NCBI RefSeq assembly: GCF_003688415.1
Contig: NZ_REFJ01000007.1
Location: 23,571 to 87,570 of the forward strand
DNA length: 64,000 nt
From: Umboniibacter marinipuniceus
GTDB taxonomy: Bacteria > Pseudomonadota > Gammaproteobacteria > Pseudomonadales > DSM-25080
Reading direction: 5' to 3'
Shown here: in pieces, positions 35,042 through 45,101 of the stretch
Layout of the letters: each line of letters opens with the position of its first letter
Numbering within the stretch: position 1 is the first letter of the stretch
Program-made: the position numbers and the translations under genes
Notes under the pieces: generated by a model
What the model was told of the DNA's origin: nothing
The model's database searches: none
Seen by the model: only the letters and a program-made list of their open reading frames with translations

Positions 35042-36637
35042 CTAGGCCTGCCACCAGCTCTTTGTATCTTTCCAGATTTCGTTGGCAGCATTATGCCCTG
35101 GCGCTCCGGTCACTCCACCTCCTGGATGAGTACCCGACCCACACAGATACAGCCCCTCAATAGGCGTTCGGTAGTCTGAATATCCATGAATGGGCCGATT
35201 AGTGTAGAGCTGATCGAGCCCTAGAGAACCGTGCATAATATCGCCGCTAATTAAGCCAAACTCCCGCTCCAAATCCAGGGGGGATAGTATCTTCTTGCCA
35301 ATGACGGCAGACTTAAAATTGGGGGCAAACTCCGTAACAAGGTCAATAATGCACGCGGCTGCCTCATCACGAAAATCATCCCAGCTGCGGCCATTTTTTA
35401 ACTCTGGTGCAAAGTGCTGACAAAAGAGTGACGCCACATGCTGTCCTGGTGGTGCGAGGCTATCATCAACCGTGCTAGGAATCAGCATCTCTACAATGGG
35501 ACGCGCTGACCAGCCATCTGCCATTGCATCAACGTAGGCTTGGTGCATGTAGTCCATGGTGGGCGACATCACCACCCCACTCTGATGATGCGGTTGCATG
35601 GTTACACCAGGCTTACATTTAAAGTCCGGTAGTTCGGTCAATGCCACATTCATGCGGAAGGTTGCAGAACCACAACGATAGGCGTCAATTCTTCGCTTAA
35701 ACTCGGTAGGCAGATGCTCATCTGCCACCAACTGTTGGAATAGTAACTTGGGATTAGTATTTGACACCACTCGCTTGGCGTTAACGATTTCGCCATTGCT
35801 AAGTCTGACTCCAACCGCTCTACCCTGCTCAATAATGACTTCATCAACCCCCGCTGAGGTCTGTATGGTTACGCCCAGTTCAGAGGCCGCTGCCGCCATA
35901 GCCTGAGTAATGGAGCCCATACCTCCTACCGCATGCCCCCAAGCGCCGCTGACACCATTCACCTCGCCAAACACATGATGAAGTAATACATAAGCAGACC
36001 CCGGCGTATACGGACTAGCGTAGTTACCTACCACTGAATCAAACGCAAAGATGGCTTTCACGTGCTCATTTTCAAACCACTGATCAAGCACTTCTGCCGC
36101 ACTTTTGGTAAACAAATCAATAACATCTCGGCGACCTGATTCCTTAATCCTATTAAGCGACCCTGCCATTCGAAAGCCGCGCATAACATTTGCGAACCCA
36201 GCGCCGTACTGAACAGGAGTTTCAAGTAACATTCCGCGAAGGAAGTCCGCCACCTGCTCCAACATCTCGTAATAGGCCGGAAGTGCTTCGGCATCGGCAG
36301 TTGAAAACCGCGCAAACTCTTTCTGGGTTTCGGCTAATGAAGCACCAAGCTGCAAGCTCTCAGTGTCATTAATCGGAAGAAAGTTGGAGGTGGGACGATT
36401 AAGAATCTTTAGGCCGTGACGAGACAAATCCATATCATCAATAACCTTAGGGTTCAGCAAACTAACGGTGTAGCTGGCAGTTGAGTTGCGAAACCCAGGA
36501 TGAAACTCTTCCGTGACTGCTGCCCCTCCGACAACGCCGCGTTTCTCTAGAACTTTTACCTTTAAGCCTTTCTTTGCCAGGTAGAACGCACACACCAACC
36601 CGTTATGGCCACCACCTATCACTACAACATCTAGCAT
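35042..36637 (-). CDS. PYROXD2/phytoene-desaturase-like FAD oxidoreductase
   Basis: A 531-aa flavoprotein. The N-terminal Rossmann motif is VVVIGGGHNGLVCAFYLAKKG, followed by the GGAAVTEEFHPGFRNSTASY segment; the C-terminal FAD motif is LYLCGSGTHPGGGVTGAPGHNAA. This is the pattern of the PYROXD2-like branch of the amine-oxidase/CrtI superfamily, which is widespread in marine bacteria without a settled reaction. No carotenoid genes are nearby, so carotenoid desaturation is not assumed. It follows a small methyltransferase gene by 18 bp and may be co-transcribed with it. Confidence 0.88.
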   Translation of the reverse strand: MLDVVVIGGGHNGLVCAFYLAKKGLKVKVLEKRGVVGGAAVTEEFHPGFRNSTASYTVSLLNPKVIDDMDLSRHGLKILNRPTSNFLPINDTESLQLGASLAETQKEFARFSTADAEALPAYYEMLEQVADFLRGMLLETPVQYGAGFANVMRGFRMAGSLNRIKESGRRDVIDLFTKSAAEVLDQWFENEHVKAIFAFDSVVGNYASPYTPGSAYVLLHHVFGEVNGVSGAWGHAVGGMGSITQAMAAAASELGVTIQTSAGVDEVIIEQGRAVGVRLSNGEIVNAKRVVSNTNPKLLFQQLVADEHLPTEFKRRIDAYRCGSATFRMNVALTELPDFKCKPGVTMQPHHQSGVVMSPTMDYMHQAYVDAMADGWSARPIVEMLIPSTVDDSLAPPGQHVASLFCQHFAPELKNGRSWDDFRDEAAACIIDLVTEFAPNFKSAVIGKKILSPLDLEREFGLISGDIMHGSLGLDQLYTNRPIHGYSDYRTPIEGLYLCGSGTHPGGGVTGAPGHNAANEIWKDTKSWWQA

Positions 36638-36655
36638 TCAACTTCGCCTTTATTA

Positions 36656-37195
36656 TTATAAACTTTGATTAGCTCCGAAAATAGCGGTGTACATAGTAGC
36701 TGTGGGATCAATCGCATCTGGCCCTTCAACAATCAGCGCATTGCGTAACGGTAGGTAATCAACGGGGAAGTCGTTCTTGTAGTCCCCACCCTCCGACCAT
36801 GTCACCACTAACAATCCGTCAGACTTCATTAAACCAAAGAGGCGCAGTAACGCCTGCTGCTGCTCGATACGATTCAGCCGCGGCCATTGATTACTGACTA
36901 GAATTGCGTCGTACTGAGGCTTACTAATGAGGCTCAACAAATTAGGTAGCTTATCGTGAATCCACTCTACCTCAGCGTCGCCATCGTAGAGCCGTTGCCA
37001 CTGAAGATTATCCTCGACTGCAGTGACCTGCCAACCGCGTGACGCAAACCAGTGCGCATCGCGCCCACTCGCCGCGCCAATATCGAGAAAGCTGCCGCTG
37101 CGGCCTTGAAGGAACGGTAACCATTCCTCATGGTGCTTTTCGCTAGACACAGACCGAATTTGGCTATGCTTGGCTTTGATGAGCAACCGCTCCAT
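36656..37195 (-). CDS. class I SAM-dependent methyltransferase
   Basis: A 179-aa methyltransferase with SAM motif I FLDIGAASGRDAHWFASRGW, an acidic residue after the second strand (VTAVEDN), and motif IV-like YDAILVSNQWPRL; LVVTWSEGGDY follows. The ATG at 37195 is chosen because GGAAGG lies 10 nt upstream; an in-frame ATG six codons earlier has no ribosome site. Substrate unknown; the core resembles TehB/UbiG-like enzymes. It precedes the FAD oxidoreductase gene in the same direction. Confidence 0.82.
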   Translation of the reverse strand: MERLLIKAKHSQIRSVSSEKHHEEWLPFLQGRSGSFLDIGAASGRDAHWFASRGWQVTAVEDNLQWQRLYDGDAEVEWIHDKLPNLLSLISKPQYDAILVSNQWPRLNRIEQQQALLRLFGLMKSDGLLVVTWSEGGDYKNDFPVDYLPLRNALIVEGPDAIDPTATMYTAIFGANQSL

Positions 37196-37282
37196 TGCAA
37201 TGTGACCTTCCATGGGTAGTATTAATGTGTTCCTACAATTAGTTTTACATGAGTTATCATCAAAAGAAAAGTATGTATGAAA

Positions 37283-38752
37283 TCAATCATTTTTCGTCGA
37301 CGTCTCTGGCAACTCAAGATTTGCTTTACCTACTAGCTCGGCATCCAATTCTTTGGTTACAGACACGCCCAGCTCATTGAACTCGGCCGCTTGCTTAATT
37401 AGATTTCCGCGCCCAGTTGATAATTGCCCTAATGCCTTGTCGTAGTGCTCTCGAGCTTGATCAATACCTTTGCCAACTCGTGACATACTCTCTAGGAACA
37501 GCCTTAGCTTGTCGTAGAATTTAGCGGCGCGGGTCGCTAGTTCGGCGCTGTGTTTACTTTGATCCTCAAAACGCCACAGCTGTCTGACGATATTTAGACT
37601 GGTTAATAGCGTAGTTGGCGTTGCCACTAGGACATTTTGTTCTATCGCTCTCTGGTACAAGCTTTCATCGTATCTAAGCGCTTCCACATAAGCCGATTCG
37701 ATGGGAATGAACATGATCACGACTTCCGGCGAATTCAGCTCCGGTAGGTTGTAGTAATTTTTATTTGCCAGCTCCGTAATACGAGCACTAACAGCTGCCG
37801 CGTGCTCAGCAAGCGCTGCGGTTCGCAGGTCGTCGTCCTCAGCATTGACAAACCGTGTATACGCGGCCAATGATGTCTTGGCGTCAATGATTAAATGCTT
37901 TTCTTGAGGCAGATAAACGATGGCATCGGGGCGCTGCTGCTTGCCATTCGCATCCGTAAACCCTTTCTCGCGGGTGTAGTCAGTACCCAGACGCAATCCC
38001 GAACTGTCTAAGACATTTTCGAGCATCAGCTCACCCCAGTTACCTTGCAACTTCTTTTGACCTTGAAGTGCACTGGTTAGCGCATCGGCTTTGTCAGTGA
38101 TTTGTCGGTTTAACTCCTGAAGCCCGATCAACTCTTGGCGAAGCGCACTACGTTGTTTCAACTCTTCAACATGTATTGACTCAACCTTCTCCCGGAAACC
38201 CTTCACGTCGATCTGCAGCGGCTGCAAAAGCTGCTTGATGGAATCCTCACTTTGTAATTTGAATGCCTGCCCCTTCTTCTCCAACACCTCTTGGGCGAGC
38301 TGCTCAAACTCATTCTTCAGCTGCTCTCTACTGGCTTTAAAGTCGGCGAGCTGTCGAGCAAAACTCGCCTCTCTTTCCTTCGAGGTGGCCGCCTGCTCTG
38401 CGAGCTGCTCCTTTGCCGCAGAGAGTGCTACTTGAACGACACTCAATTCCTGTTCCCTGCTTTCTGCTTGCTGAGCTAAACGCTGTTGCTCCGCTTCCTT
38501 GGCTTCCAGCAGTGCTCGGGCTCGCTGTAGTTGGCGATCGTTGTTTAGATTGGTCTGCTGAATTTCCGCTAACTCGGCGGCCATCTTGTCAGCTTCGACG
38601 GCACGCTGACGGTGGGCTTGTAGTGCTAACTCTGCGGATTGCAGCGCTTGGCCAGTACGCTGGTATTGTCTCAGCCACAGCAACGCCATGACCACCATTA
38701 TCAGTACCAGTCCCGCGCACGCGCCGGCCAAAGCCAGTATGTCAATTTGCAT
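37283..38752 (-). CDS. rmuC: DNA recombination protein RmuC
   Basis: A 489-aa RmuC: one N-terminal membrane helix (about 5-27), a long coiled coil (about 30-200, rich in Gln/Glu/Ala), then the conserved nuclease-like domain with LQGQKKLQGNWGELMLENVLDSSGL, QRPDAIVYLPQEKHLIIDAKTSL and EVVIMFIPIESAY. RmuC limits inversions and has been linked to defence-like control of DNA recombination. The start overlaps the end of the MATE gene by 11 bp. Confidence 0.95.
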   Translation of the reverse strand: MQIDILALAGACAGLVLIMVVMALLWLRQYQRTGQALQSAELALQAHRQRAVEADKMAAELAEIQQTNLNNDRQLQRARALLEAKEAEQQRLAQQAESREQELSVVQVALSAAKEQLAEQAATSKEREASFARQLADFKASREQLKNEFEQLAQEVLEKKGQAFKLQSEDSIKQLLQPLQIDVKGFREKVESIHVEELKQRSALRQELIGLQELNRQITDKADALTSALQGQKKLQGNWGELMLENVLDSSGLRLGTDYTREKGFTDANGKQQRPDAIVYLPQEKHLIIDAKTSLAAYTRFVNAEDDDLRTAALAEHAAAVSARITELANKNYYNLPELNSPEVVIMFIPIESAYVEALRYDESLYQRAIEQNVLVATPTTLLTSLNIVRQLWRFEDQSKHSAELATRAAKFYDKLRLFLESMSRVGKGIDQAREHYDKALGQLSTGRGNLIKQAAEFNELGVSVTKELDAELVGKANLELPETSTKND

Positions 38753-40097
38753 CTTTCATCTCCGCTAATAGCTGCCTCTCCAAACGAGATTTCGCCAGTC
38801 GTATACAGTAAAAAATAGCGAGTACACCAAACACAAAGCCGCCCAATGAAAAGCCAACAATGGCTCCTTCAGCACCAAACCACTCGGCGCCCAGCCAAAC
38901 GAAGGGTATAACGCCTAAACTGTTCCGCAAGAAATTGGCTGCCGTGGCAAAACCCGGTCGCCCCATATTATTGAAGCCTGCGTTCGCAACAAATAGCGCC
39001 CCCATCGCGCAGGTAAGCGGAATCGCGAAATAGCAGAAAGCGCTTACCACTTCGGCAACTTGCCCCTCCGCCCCAAATAGCATGAGGATATAGGGTAGGC
39101 TAACTACCATGAGCAACCAAAGCACGGCCGTGTAAGCACAGCTAAATTTAACCGAGGTCTTCAACGTGTCAATTACCCGCGGGTACTGACCCGCACCAAC
39201 GTTCTGCCCAATAATCGGCCCCACCGCACCCGATAGCGAATAAAATACTGCGAACGCGACGGGCGTAATCTTCGAGATAATAGCGGAACCAGCTACCGCG
39301 GTAGTACCAATTTCAGCCAGCTTATAGGTGAGCAGTGCCATGCCAATTGGCGTGGCGAAGTTGGTGAGCGTTGTTGGGAGTGCAAAGCGCGCAATCATGC
39401 CCGCCTCAGCTCGAAAATGCTGCCAGTTGATTCGCGCCAGCATAGGGTGAACCTTCAACACTGCGTAGAGCGCGAAGCAAGCCATGGTAACCCTCGCGGC
39501 TGCCGACGCCATTGCGGCACCTTCAATACCCCATTCGAAATAGAAGATAAAAATCGGGTCAAGAATAAGATTTACCAAAGCGCCGGCAAGCATCATGGAC
39601 ATCGCCCGCTTTGCGTCACCCAGTGCACGCACAATGGCATTGGCGGAGGTTGCGATGACCATCACAGGAAAGAATGGCAACAACCACGCGCTGTAGCGAT
39701 ACGCCAATTCAGCGGCGCGTCCAGTAGCACCTAACCACGCCAGCAGCTGATCCAGCAATGGGAAGGTAACTAGGGCAATGGCCACCGCGACGATAGATGA
39801 AAAAAGCATGATATTGGAGGCGGTTGCCTTCATCTTCGCTTCGTTAGCTTGACCGATAGCCTTAGAGACCAGCGCTAACATCGCTACCGATAGGCCAATG
39901 CCAATAGATTGGGTAAAGAAAAGGATAACCCCAGCAAAGCCAATTGCCGCCAAGATATCGTGGTCACCCAGTTGACTAAGAAAAATAAGATCCGTTAAAT
40001 CAACGCCGAAGATGGCCAATAGGCCAACGGTTGACGTTGCCGACATCACTAGAATGTGATTGAGCACGTTTCCCTGAGTAAAGTCCTTCTTCGCCAT
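38742..40097 (-). CDS. MATE family efflux transporter
   Basis: A 451-aa, 12-helix transporter of the MATE (DinF/NorM) group exporting drugs or organic cations by Na+ or H+ antiport. FTQGNVLNHILVMSATSTVGLLAIFGVDLTDLIFLSQLG opens the first half; the second half repeats it with TLTNFATPIGMALL. The GAVGPIIGQNVGAG motif is present. Start at ATG 40097: the 19 codons upstream are in frame but do not belong to the family. Overlaps rmuC, so the two are read together. Confidence 0.92.
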   Translation of the reverse strand: MAKKDFTQGNVLNHILVMSATSTVGLLAIFGVDLTDLIFLSQLGDHDILAAIGFAGVILFFTQSIGIGLSVAMLALVSKAIGQANEAKMKATASNIMLFSSIVAVAIALVTFPLLDQLLAWLGATGRAAELAYRYSAWLLPFFPVMVIATSANAIVRALGDAKRAMSMMLAGALVNLILDPIFIFYFEWGIEGAAMASAAARVTMACFALYAVLKVHPMLARINWQHFRAEAGMIARFALPTTLTNFATPIGMALLTYKLAEIGTTAVAGSAIISKITPVAFAVFYSLSGAVGPIIGQNVGAGQYPRVIDTLKTSVKFSCAYTAVLWLLMVVSLPYILMLFGAEGQVAEVVSAFCYFAIPLTCAMGALFVANAGFNNMGRPGFATAANFLRNSLGVIPFVWLGAEWFGAEGAIVGFSLGGFVFGVLAIFYCIRLAKSRLERQLLAEMKDAN

Positions 40098-40260
40098 GAA
40101 TCCCAACCTGAAAATAAATCGAATGCTTAATTTAACAGTTTTAGCGCTCAGCAACGAAACAAATTTAGGTCTAGGCTAAATAAACCCGAAGCTGCTATAG
40201 TTCCCCGCAGTAAACAAAATTTCTTATCGGAAATTTTCGACCGTATTAAATGAGATTCCT

Positions 40261-41655
40261 ATGGCTTTAAGCATTTTTGACATTTTTAAGATTGGAGTTG
40301 GCCCCTCTAGCTCGCACACGATTGGCCCAATGTGGGCAGGTCGCTACTTTTTAAACGAGCTCATCGCACGTAATGAACTTGAGAAGGTCGCGCGGATAAA
40401 AGTTGGCCTCTACGGTTCCTTGGCGCTTACAGGCTTTGGTCACGCTACCGATAAAGCGGCGGTACTAGGCATTTCGGGACTTGCTCCGGATGTAATGTGT
40501 CCGGATTTCGCAGATGAAGTTTTCAACAGGGCCAAGTCCGAGGGCAAGCTGCGCCTCAATGACCTGCGAGACATCGACTTCAATTACGAAAGCGATATGA
40601 TTTTTCATTTTAACGAAGCGCTGCCAGAGCACCCGAATGGTATTCGCTTTTATGCGGTTGATGAGAACGGTATCGGCTTATTCGAGAAAGCCTACTTGTC
40701 TATCGGCGGTGGATTCGTGGTGAGCGTGGATGATTTTCACAACAACACGGCCTCCGAAGATTCTAACGTTGAGGTGCCGTGGGCTTTCAAGAATGGCGAC
40801 GACATCCTGGCAATCTGCGAAGAACAGCAGTTTAGTATTGCTGAAATGGCGTATCAAAACGAGGGAGCAATAAGCGGCTTATCACGCGCCGAGATTGATG
40901 CCCGTATTGACCATATCTGGGAAGTTATGAAGGCCTGTATTGATCGCGGTATGCGCATGGAAGGCCAACTACCAGTAAGCGGCATTAGCCGTCGTGCCAA
41001 GGATATGCTGACCAGTTTGACCGCACATCCTGAGGCCATGTTGAGTGATCATTTCGCCATCATGGATTGGGTGACCCTGTTTGCTATGGCCGTCAACGAA
41101 GAAAATGCCTGTGGTGGGCGTGTCGTTACCGCACCAACCAATGGCGCTGCTGGGGTTATTCCTGCAGTACTCGCCTACTATACCCGCTTCGACAAAAAGA
41201 GCAGCGAGCAAGGGGTCCGTGACTTCCTTGCCACGGCTGCGGTAATTGGCATGCTTTATAAAATGAATGCATCTATTTCCGGTGCCGAGGTGGGCTGTCA
41301 GGGCGAAGTTGGCGTTGCCTGTTCAATGGCCTCGGCCGGTTTAGCCGCCGTCATGGGAGGCAGTGTTTTACAGGTGGAGAATGCCGCTGAGATTGGTATG
41401 GAGCATCATCTTGGCATGACCTGCGACCCGGTTGGTGGGCTAGTTCAGGTGCCGTGTATTGAGCGCAATAGTATGGCCGCGATCAAAACCATTACTGCCG
41501 CCCGCTTGGCGTTGCGCGGAAACGGCTACCACGAAGTCTCCTTGGATAACGTCATAGAAACCATGTACAACACCGGTTTAGATATTCAGGCCAAATATCG
41601 AGAAACCTCTCAGGGCGGCTTAGCCCTCTATGCCGGCAAAAAATCACAATGTTAA
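40261..41655 (+). CDS. sdaA: L-serine ammonia-lyase, iron-sulfur dependent
   Basis: A 464-aa single-chain L-serine dehydratase (serine to pyruvate and ammonia, cytoplasm). The beta domain begins [21 protein letters not shown]; the alpha domain contains the three [4Fe-4S] Cys ([38 protein letters not shown], and [19 protein letters not shown]). An extended -10 (TGCTATAGT) lies at 40193-40201. It forms, with ltaE, gcvT and ggt nearby, a concentration of glycine/serine/threonine genes. Confidence 0.96.
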   Translation: MALSIFDIFKIGVGPSSSHTIGPMWAGRYFLNELIARNELEKVARIKVGLYGSLALTGFGHATDKAAVLGISGLAPDVMCPDFADEVFNRAKSEGKLRLNDLRDIDFNYESDMIFHFNEALPEHPNGIRFYAVDENGIGLFEKAYLSIGGGFVVSVDDFHNNTASEDSNVEVPWAFKNGDDILAICEEQQFSIAEMAYQNEGAISGLSRAEIDARIDHIWEVMKACIDRGMRMEGQLPVSGISRRAKDMLTSLTAHPEAMLSDHFAIMDWVTLFAMAVNEENACGGRVVTAPTNGAAGVIPAVLAYYTRFDKKSSEQGVRDFLATAAVIGMLYKMNASISGAEVGCQGEVGVACSMASAGLAAVMGGSVLQVENAAEIGMEHHLGMTCDPVGGLVQVPCIERNSMAAIKTITAARLALRGNGYHEVSLDNVIETMYNTGLDIQAKYRETSQGGLALYAGKKSQC

Positions 41656-41706
41656 GTGAATTGGGCAACCTAACTTAGGCACCGTCATCGCCATGCTTAA
41701 GTGCCT

Positions 41707-41737
41707 CGTTAGCCCCTTGAATAATTAGGGGCTAGCG
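41707..41737. terminator. hairpin between sdaA and ggt
   Basis: TAGCCCCT (41710-41717) and AGGGGCTA (41727-41734), extended by two to three pairs on the outside, lie between convergent genes. There is no clear T-run, so intrinsic termination is uncertain. Confidence 0.4.
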
Positions 41738-41759
41738 AGAGCTAGCGAAGTATTCGCTA

Positions 41760-43409
41760 TCAAAAGCTCAGTGCAATACCGCGACCGCGAGGATCCGCTG
41801 CCGCGTGATAAGTATCACCTTCTCTCGCCACCACCTGAAGATCGCCTAACCACTCCACCGAGTGACTATAGCCCAACTCAGCTAGGTAACTCATAGCTTC
41901 CTCGGAGAGTGCCTCACTCATTAGCAAGTGGTTCTTGGGGAACAGTTGATGGTGGAATCGACTACTTGAGACCGATTCTTCTGCGTTTTGGCCGAATACA
42001 TAACGATTCAAGATGGTTTGCGCCACACTGGTAATGATGGTCGAGCCTCCTGGCGTTCCGCTGACGAAATCGACCTTCCCCTCCACAAGCACTAAACTGG
42101 GCGTCATTGAGGACAGCATGCGTTTGTTGGGCTCAATGGCGTTAGCCTCTCCGCCTATCACGCCGTAAATGTTTGGCACGCCGGGTTTTGCAGAAAAATC
42201 GTCCATTTCATTATTGAGCAGAAAACCGGCGCCCTCTACCACATTTCCGCTACCAAACGACCAATTCAGGGTGTAGGTATTTGAGACGGCATTGCCGGCA
42301 TTATCGACAATGGAGAAATGAGTAGTCTGAGGGCTCTCGAGTGAGCCATAGCTTATGTCCGCCGTTTCAGAGATAGCACTATGATTTACCTCTGAAGCCC
42401 TTGCCTTAATATACTCATCGGCAAGTAGCGCCTGCTGCGGCACACTAACAAAGTCCGGATCACCTAAATACTCGGCACGATCCGCGTAGACCCGCTTATA
42501 GATTTCCGCAAGCTGATGAACATAATCAGCACTATTGTGCGAAGGGGAGTTATTCACTTGCGCATACATACCAAGAATTTGCAGCAACGCAATACCTCCG
42601 GAGCTCGGCGGTGGTGCCGTGACTACCTGGGTACCTTGCCACTCACCCACCAGCGGAGTGCGCCACTTAACGTGATAGTTCGCCAGGTCCAGCTTGCTGA
42701 CTAAGCCGCCCGTTCGGGCCATCTGGGCGACAATCAACTCCGCCGTCTTCCCTTTGTAAAAGCCGTCAGGACCTTGATCAGCAATACGCTGAAGAGTCTC
42801 CGCAAGACTGGGCTGCTTGAAGCGTTCTCCGGTGATAAGTTGAGCGCCAAAATAGTCATAGAAATTGGAGTCCCTCCCCATGGCTGTTTCCATGAAGTAG
42901 GATGCCTCTTGTTCTAGGTGAGCCTCTACAATAAAGCCCTCTCGAGCAAGCCGCACGGCCGGCATGACTAAGTCCCGCCAAGGCTTACTGCCATACTTTT
43001 GGTGCGCCGCCCATAACCCAGCAACCGTCCCAGGTGTACCTGATGACGCCCCACCAGTGAGGGATGCATTCGGTATCACTTCGCCGCTGGCATTTAGATA
43101 CATGTCACGAGAGGCATCGGCTGGCGCTGTCTCTCGATAATCGAGAAAGTCGTTGACGCCATCCATGTGAAGAAGCATAAAACCGCCGCCCCCAATATTC
43201 CCCGCCTCGGGATAAGTCACGCTTAGCACGAAGCCCGCCGCAACGGCAGCATCCACGGCATTTCCACCTGACTCAATGACCTCTTTCGCTACCGCTGCTG
43301 CATGCTTTTCGGGCATGGCTACTGCCCCCGCTACGGAGCTATTCGCAAAGCTCAGCGCCACGAAAGCTAGCGCCACCCCAACGAGCTTTTGTTTTATGCT
43401 CACACTCAT
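41760..43409 (-). CDS. ggt: gamma-glutamyltransferase
   Basis: A 549-aa periplasmic GGT precursor. The signal peptide ends in VAGA near residue 29. Autocleavage nucleophile Thr362 lies in QTTHFSI, separating a large and a small subunit; substrate-site features are YRETAPADAS (Arg), the SSM segment (MLSSMTPSL) and SGTPGGSTII (Gly-Gly oxyanion). It cleaves glutathione and other gamma-glutamyl compounds to recover amino acids. It is last in a minus-strand operon ltaE-TPR-amidohydrolase-ggt, 3 bp behind the amidohydrolase gene. Confidence 0.95.
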   Translation of the reverse strand: MSVSIKQKLVGVALAFVALSFANSSVAGAVAMPEKHAAAVAKEVIESGGNAVDAAVAAGFVLSVTYPEAGNIGGGGFMLLHMDGVNDFLDYRETAPADASRDMYLNASGEVIPNASLTGGASSGTPGTVAGLWAAHQKYGSKPWRDLVMPAVRLAREGFIVEAHLEQEASYFMETAMGRDSNFYDYFGAQLITGERFKQPSLAETLQRIADQGPDGFYKGKTAELIVAQMARTGGLVSKLDLANYHVKWRTPLVGEWQGTQVVTAPPPSSGGIALLQILGMYAQVNNSPSHNSADYVHQLAEIYKRVYADRAEYLGDPDFVSVPQQALLADEYIKARASEVNHSAISETADISYGSLESPQTTHFSIVDNAGNAVSNTYTLNWSFGSGNVVEGAGFLLNNEMDDFSAKPGVPNIYGVIGGEANAIEPNKRMLSSMTPSLVLVEGKVDFVSGTPGGSTIITSVAQTILNRYVFGQNAEESVSSSRFHHQLFPKNHLLMSEALSEEAMSYLAELGYSHSVEWLGDLQVVAREGDTYHAAADPRGRGIALSF

Positions 43410-43412
43410 TTT

Positions 43413-45101
43413 TTAGCCTTCCTTTAGGTAGCGAGTCTGCCCCGCCACAATAGTTTGTTCTATCTGGACGTTCAAAATCTCATCGCTGTCTACGGTCATA
43501 ATATCGTTGGACAAAATCACCGCATCGAACAAATAGCCTTTGCTCAGCTGGCCTTTAAAGCCCTCTTCGAAGGCGCCGACCGCTGGCCAAAAGGTCATCG
43601 ACTTAAGCGCTTCGTCACGCGTCATTCTTTGCCCCGCTTCATAGCCGCCTTCAGGCTGACCGGCTAAAGTCTGACGAGTAACCGCTGCGTAGAAATTGGC
43701 GATGGGGTTAATTGGTTCGATGGGAACATCCGTGCCGTTGACAATAATGGCCCCAGAATCGATCAAGTCACTCCACATATAGGCTCCACTCTCAATGCGC
43801 TCAATACCCAAACGATCAATGGCCCAGGGGCGATCTGAGCTCATGTGAATTGCCTGCATTGAAGGAATGACACCTAACTCCGCGAAACGCTTGATATCAT
43901 CAGGATGCAAATGCTGCGCATGTTCAATTCTAAAGCGATGATCAATTTCGGGAAACTGCCTGAGTGCACGCTCAAATCGATTTAGCGTTTCCTGATTAGT
44001 TCGATCACCAATGGCGTGGACGTTGACCTGAAAACCGCGCTCTAGCCCTGCCAGCGCCAAGGCTTCGACACCGTCCATTGGGTAAGTTGGCATCCCAAAT
44101 ACCTCGGGCGCATCGGTGTACGCCCTGAGCAACCAAGCCCCGCGAGAACCCAACGCACCATCCGCATGAATTTTGATGCTTCGCACACTGAGGTGATTGT
44201 CATAGAGGCCTACCGCAGGTTCGCGCAGGAGCCAGCTCTCAACTAACTCAGGCTGAGAGCTACTGAGCATCGAATAGACCCGAATGGCTAACTGCCCGCT
44301 ATCACCCAACGCCATCATAGCCTCCAACTCATGGCTAAGCGTGCCAGCATCGTGAAAACTGGTGATGCCATTGGCCAAAGCGTGTTCGGAGGCCCGAATA
44401 ATGTCTTCACTCGCTTGAACAGCCGTTGATGAGGCCGTAAAGGCGTCCACTAAATAGGTGGCATTTTCATTTAACACCCCAGTCGGCTCGCCATTGGAAT
44501 CCTTAACCACTTCGCCGCCGATGCCGTAGTCCGTTTGGTGGTCGATACCAGCCAGGTCCATCGCCATTTGGTTTACCAGGGTTGCATGTCCGCTGGCATG
44601 TCGTAGGTCTACAGGGTGATTGGGTACGGCTGCGGTTAAGGCCCCATGTGTGGGAAAGCCACCAACATAATCGGATCCATCATTGCTCCATTTGCTTTGA
44701 TGCCAACCCCAACCCATGACCCAACTCCCCGGTGGCTGCTGTGATGCTGCCGCGGCGACCCGAGCAATTACTTCCTGGTAACTTTCTGCCGAGCTCAGGT
44801 CTACCGTCACTAAAGCTTTACCTAAGCCGGCTAAATGACCGTGACCTTCAACGAAGCCTGGGTACATGGCCCGTCCGTTGAGGTCGATAATCGCCGTGTT
44901 AGGGCCTATTAGTGCTTCTATTTGTGTCAGCGAACCCACCTCTAACACCCGACCATCCTGGGCAGCTAACGCCTCAACAAACGGCTGGCTGTCATTGACG
45001 GTATAAATTGGGCCACCCAACACAACGGTATCAGCGTGATTAGGCGTAGTATCACAGCCAATAAGCGACAACAGTGTTGCCGCGAGGATCAATTGCTTCA
45101 T
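43413..45101 (-). CDS. amidohydrolase family lipoprotein (YtcJ-like)
   Basis: A 562-aa metal-dependent hydrolase of the YtcJ/amidohydrolase_3 group. A lipoprotein signal (LLSLIGC) at residues about 11-17 predicts acylation at Cys and a periplasmic location. Metal-site pieces are YPGFVEGHGHLAGLG, SLKIHADGALGSRGAW (a lysine-like position), VNVHAIGDR, RIEHAQHL and NGTDVPIEP. Substrate unknown; relatives cleave amides or carbamates. It overlaps the TPR gene by ATGA and lies 3 bp before ggt, so it belongs to the same operon. Confidence 0.88.
   Translation of the reverse strand: MKQLILAATLLSLIGCDTTPNHADTVVLGGPIYTVNDSQPFVEALAAQDGRVLEVGSLTQIEALIGPNTAIIDLNGRAMYPGFVEGHGHLAGLGKALVTVDLSSAESYQEVIARVAAAASQQPPGSWVMGWGWHQSKWSNDGSDYVGGFPTHGALTAAVPNHPVDLRHASGHATLVNQMAMDLAGIDHQTDYGIGGEVVKDSNGEPTGVLNENATYLVDAFTASSTAVQASEDIIRASEHALANGITSFHDAGTLSHELEAMMALGDSGQLAIRVYSMLSSSQPELVESWLLREPAVGLYDNHLSVRSIKIHADGALGSRGAWLLRAYTDAPEVFGMPTYPMDGVEALALAGLERGFQVNVHAIGDRTNQETLNRFERALRQFPEIDHRFRIEHAQHLHPDDIKRFAELGVIPSMQAIHMSSDRPWAIDRLGIERIESGAYMWSDLIDSGAIIVNGTDVPIEPINPIANFYAAVTRQTLAGQPEGGYEAGQRMTRDEALKSMTFWPAVGAFEEGFKGQLSKGYLFDAVILSNDIMTVDSDEILNVQIEQTIVAGQTRYLKEG

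Noticed and set aside
37283..40097. rmuC-MATE as a defence island
   Set aside because: Both are common core genes and no other defence gene is nearby.
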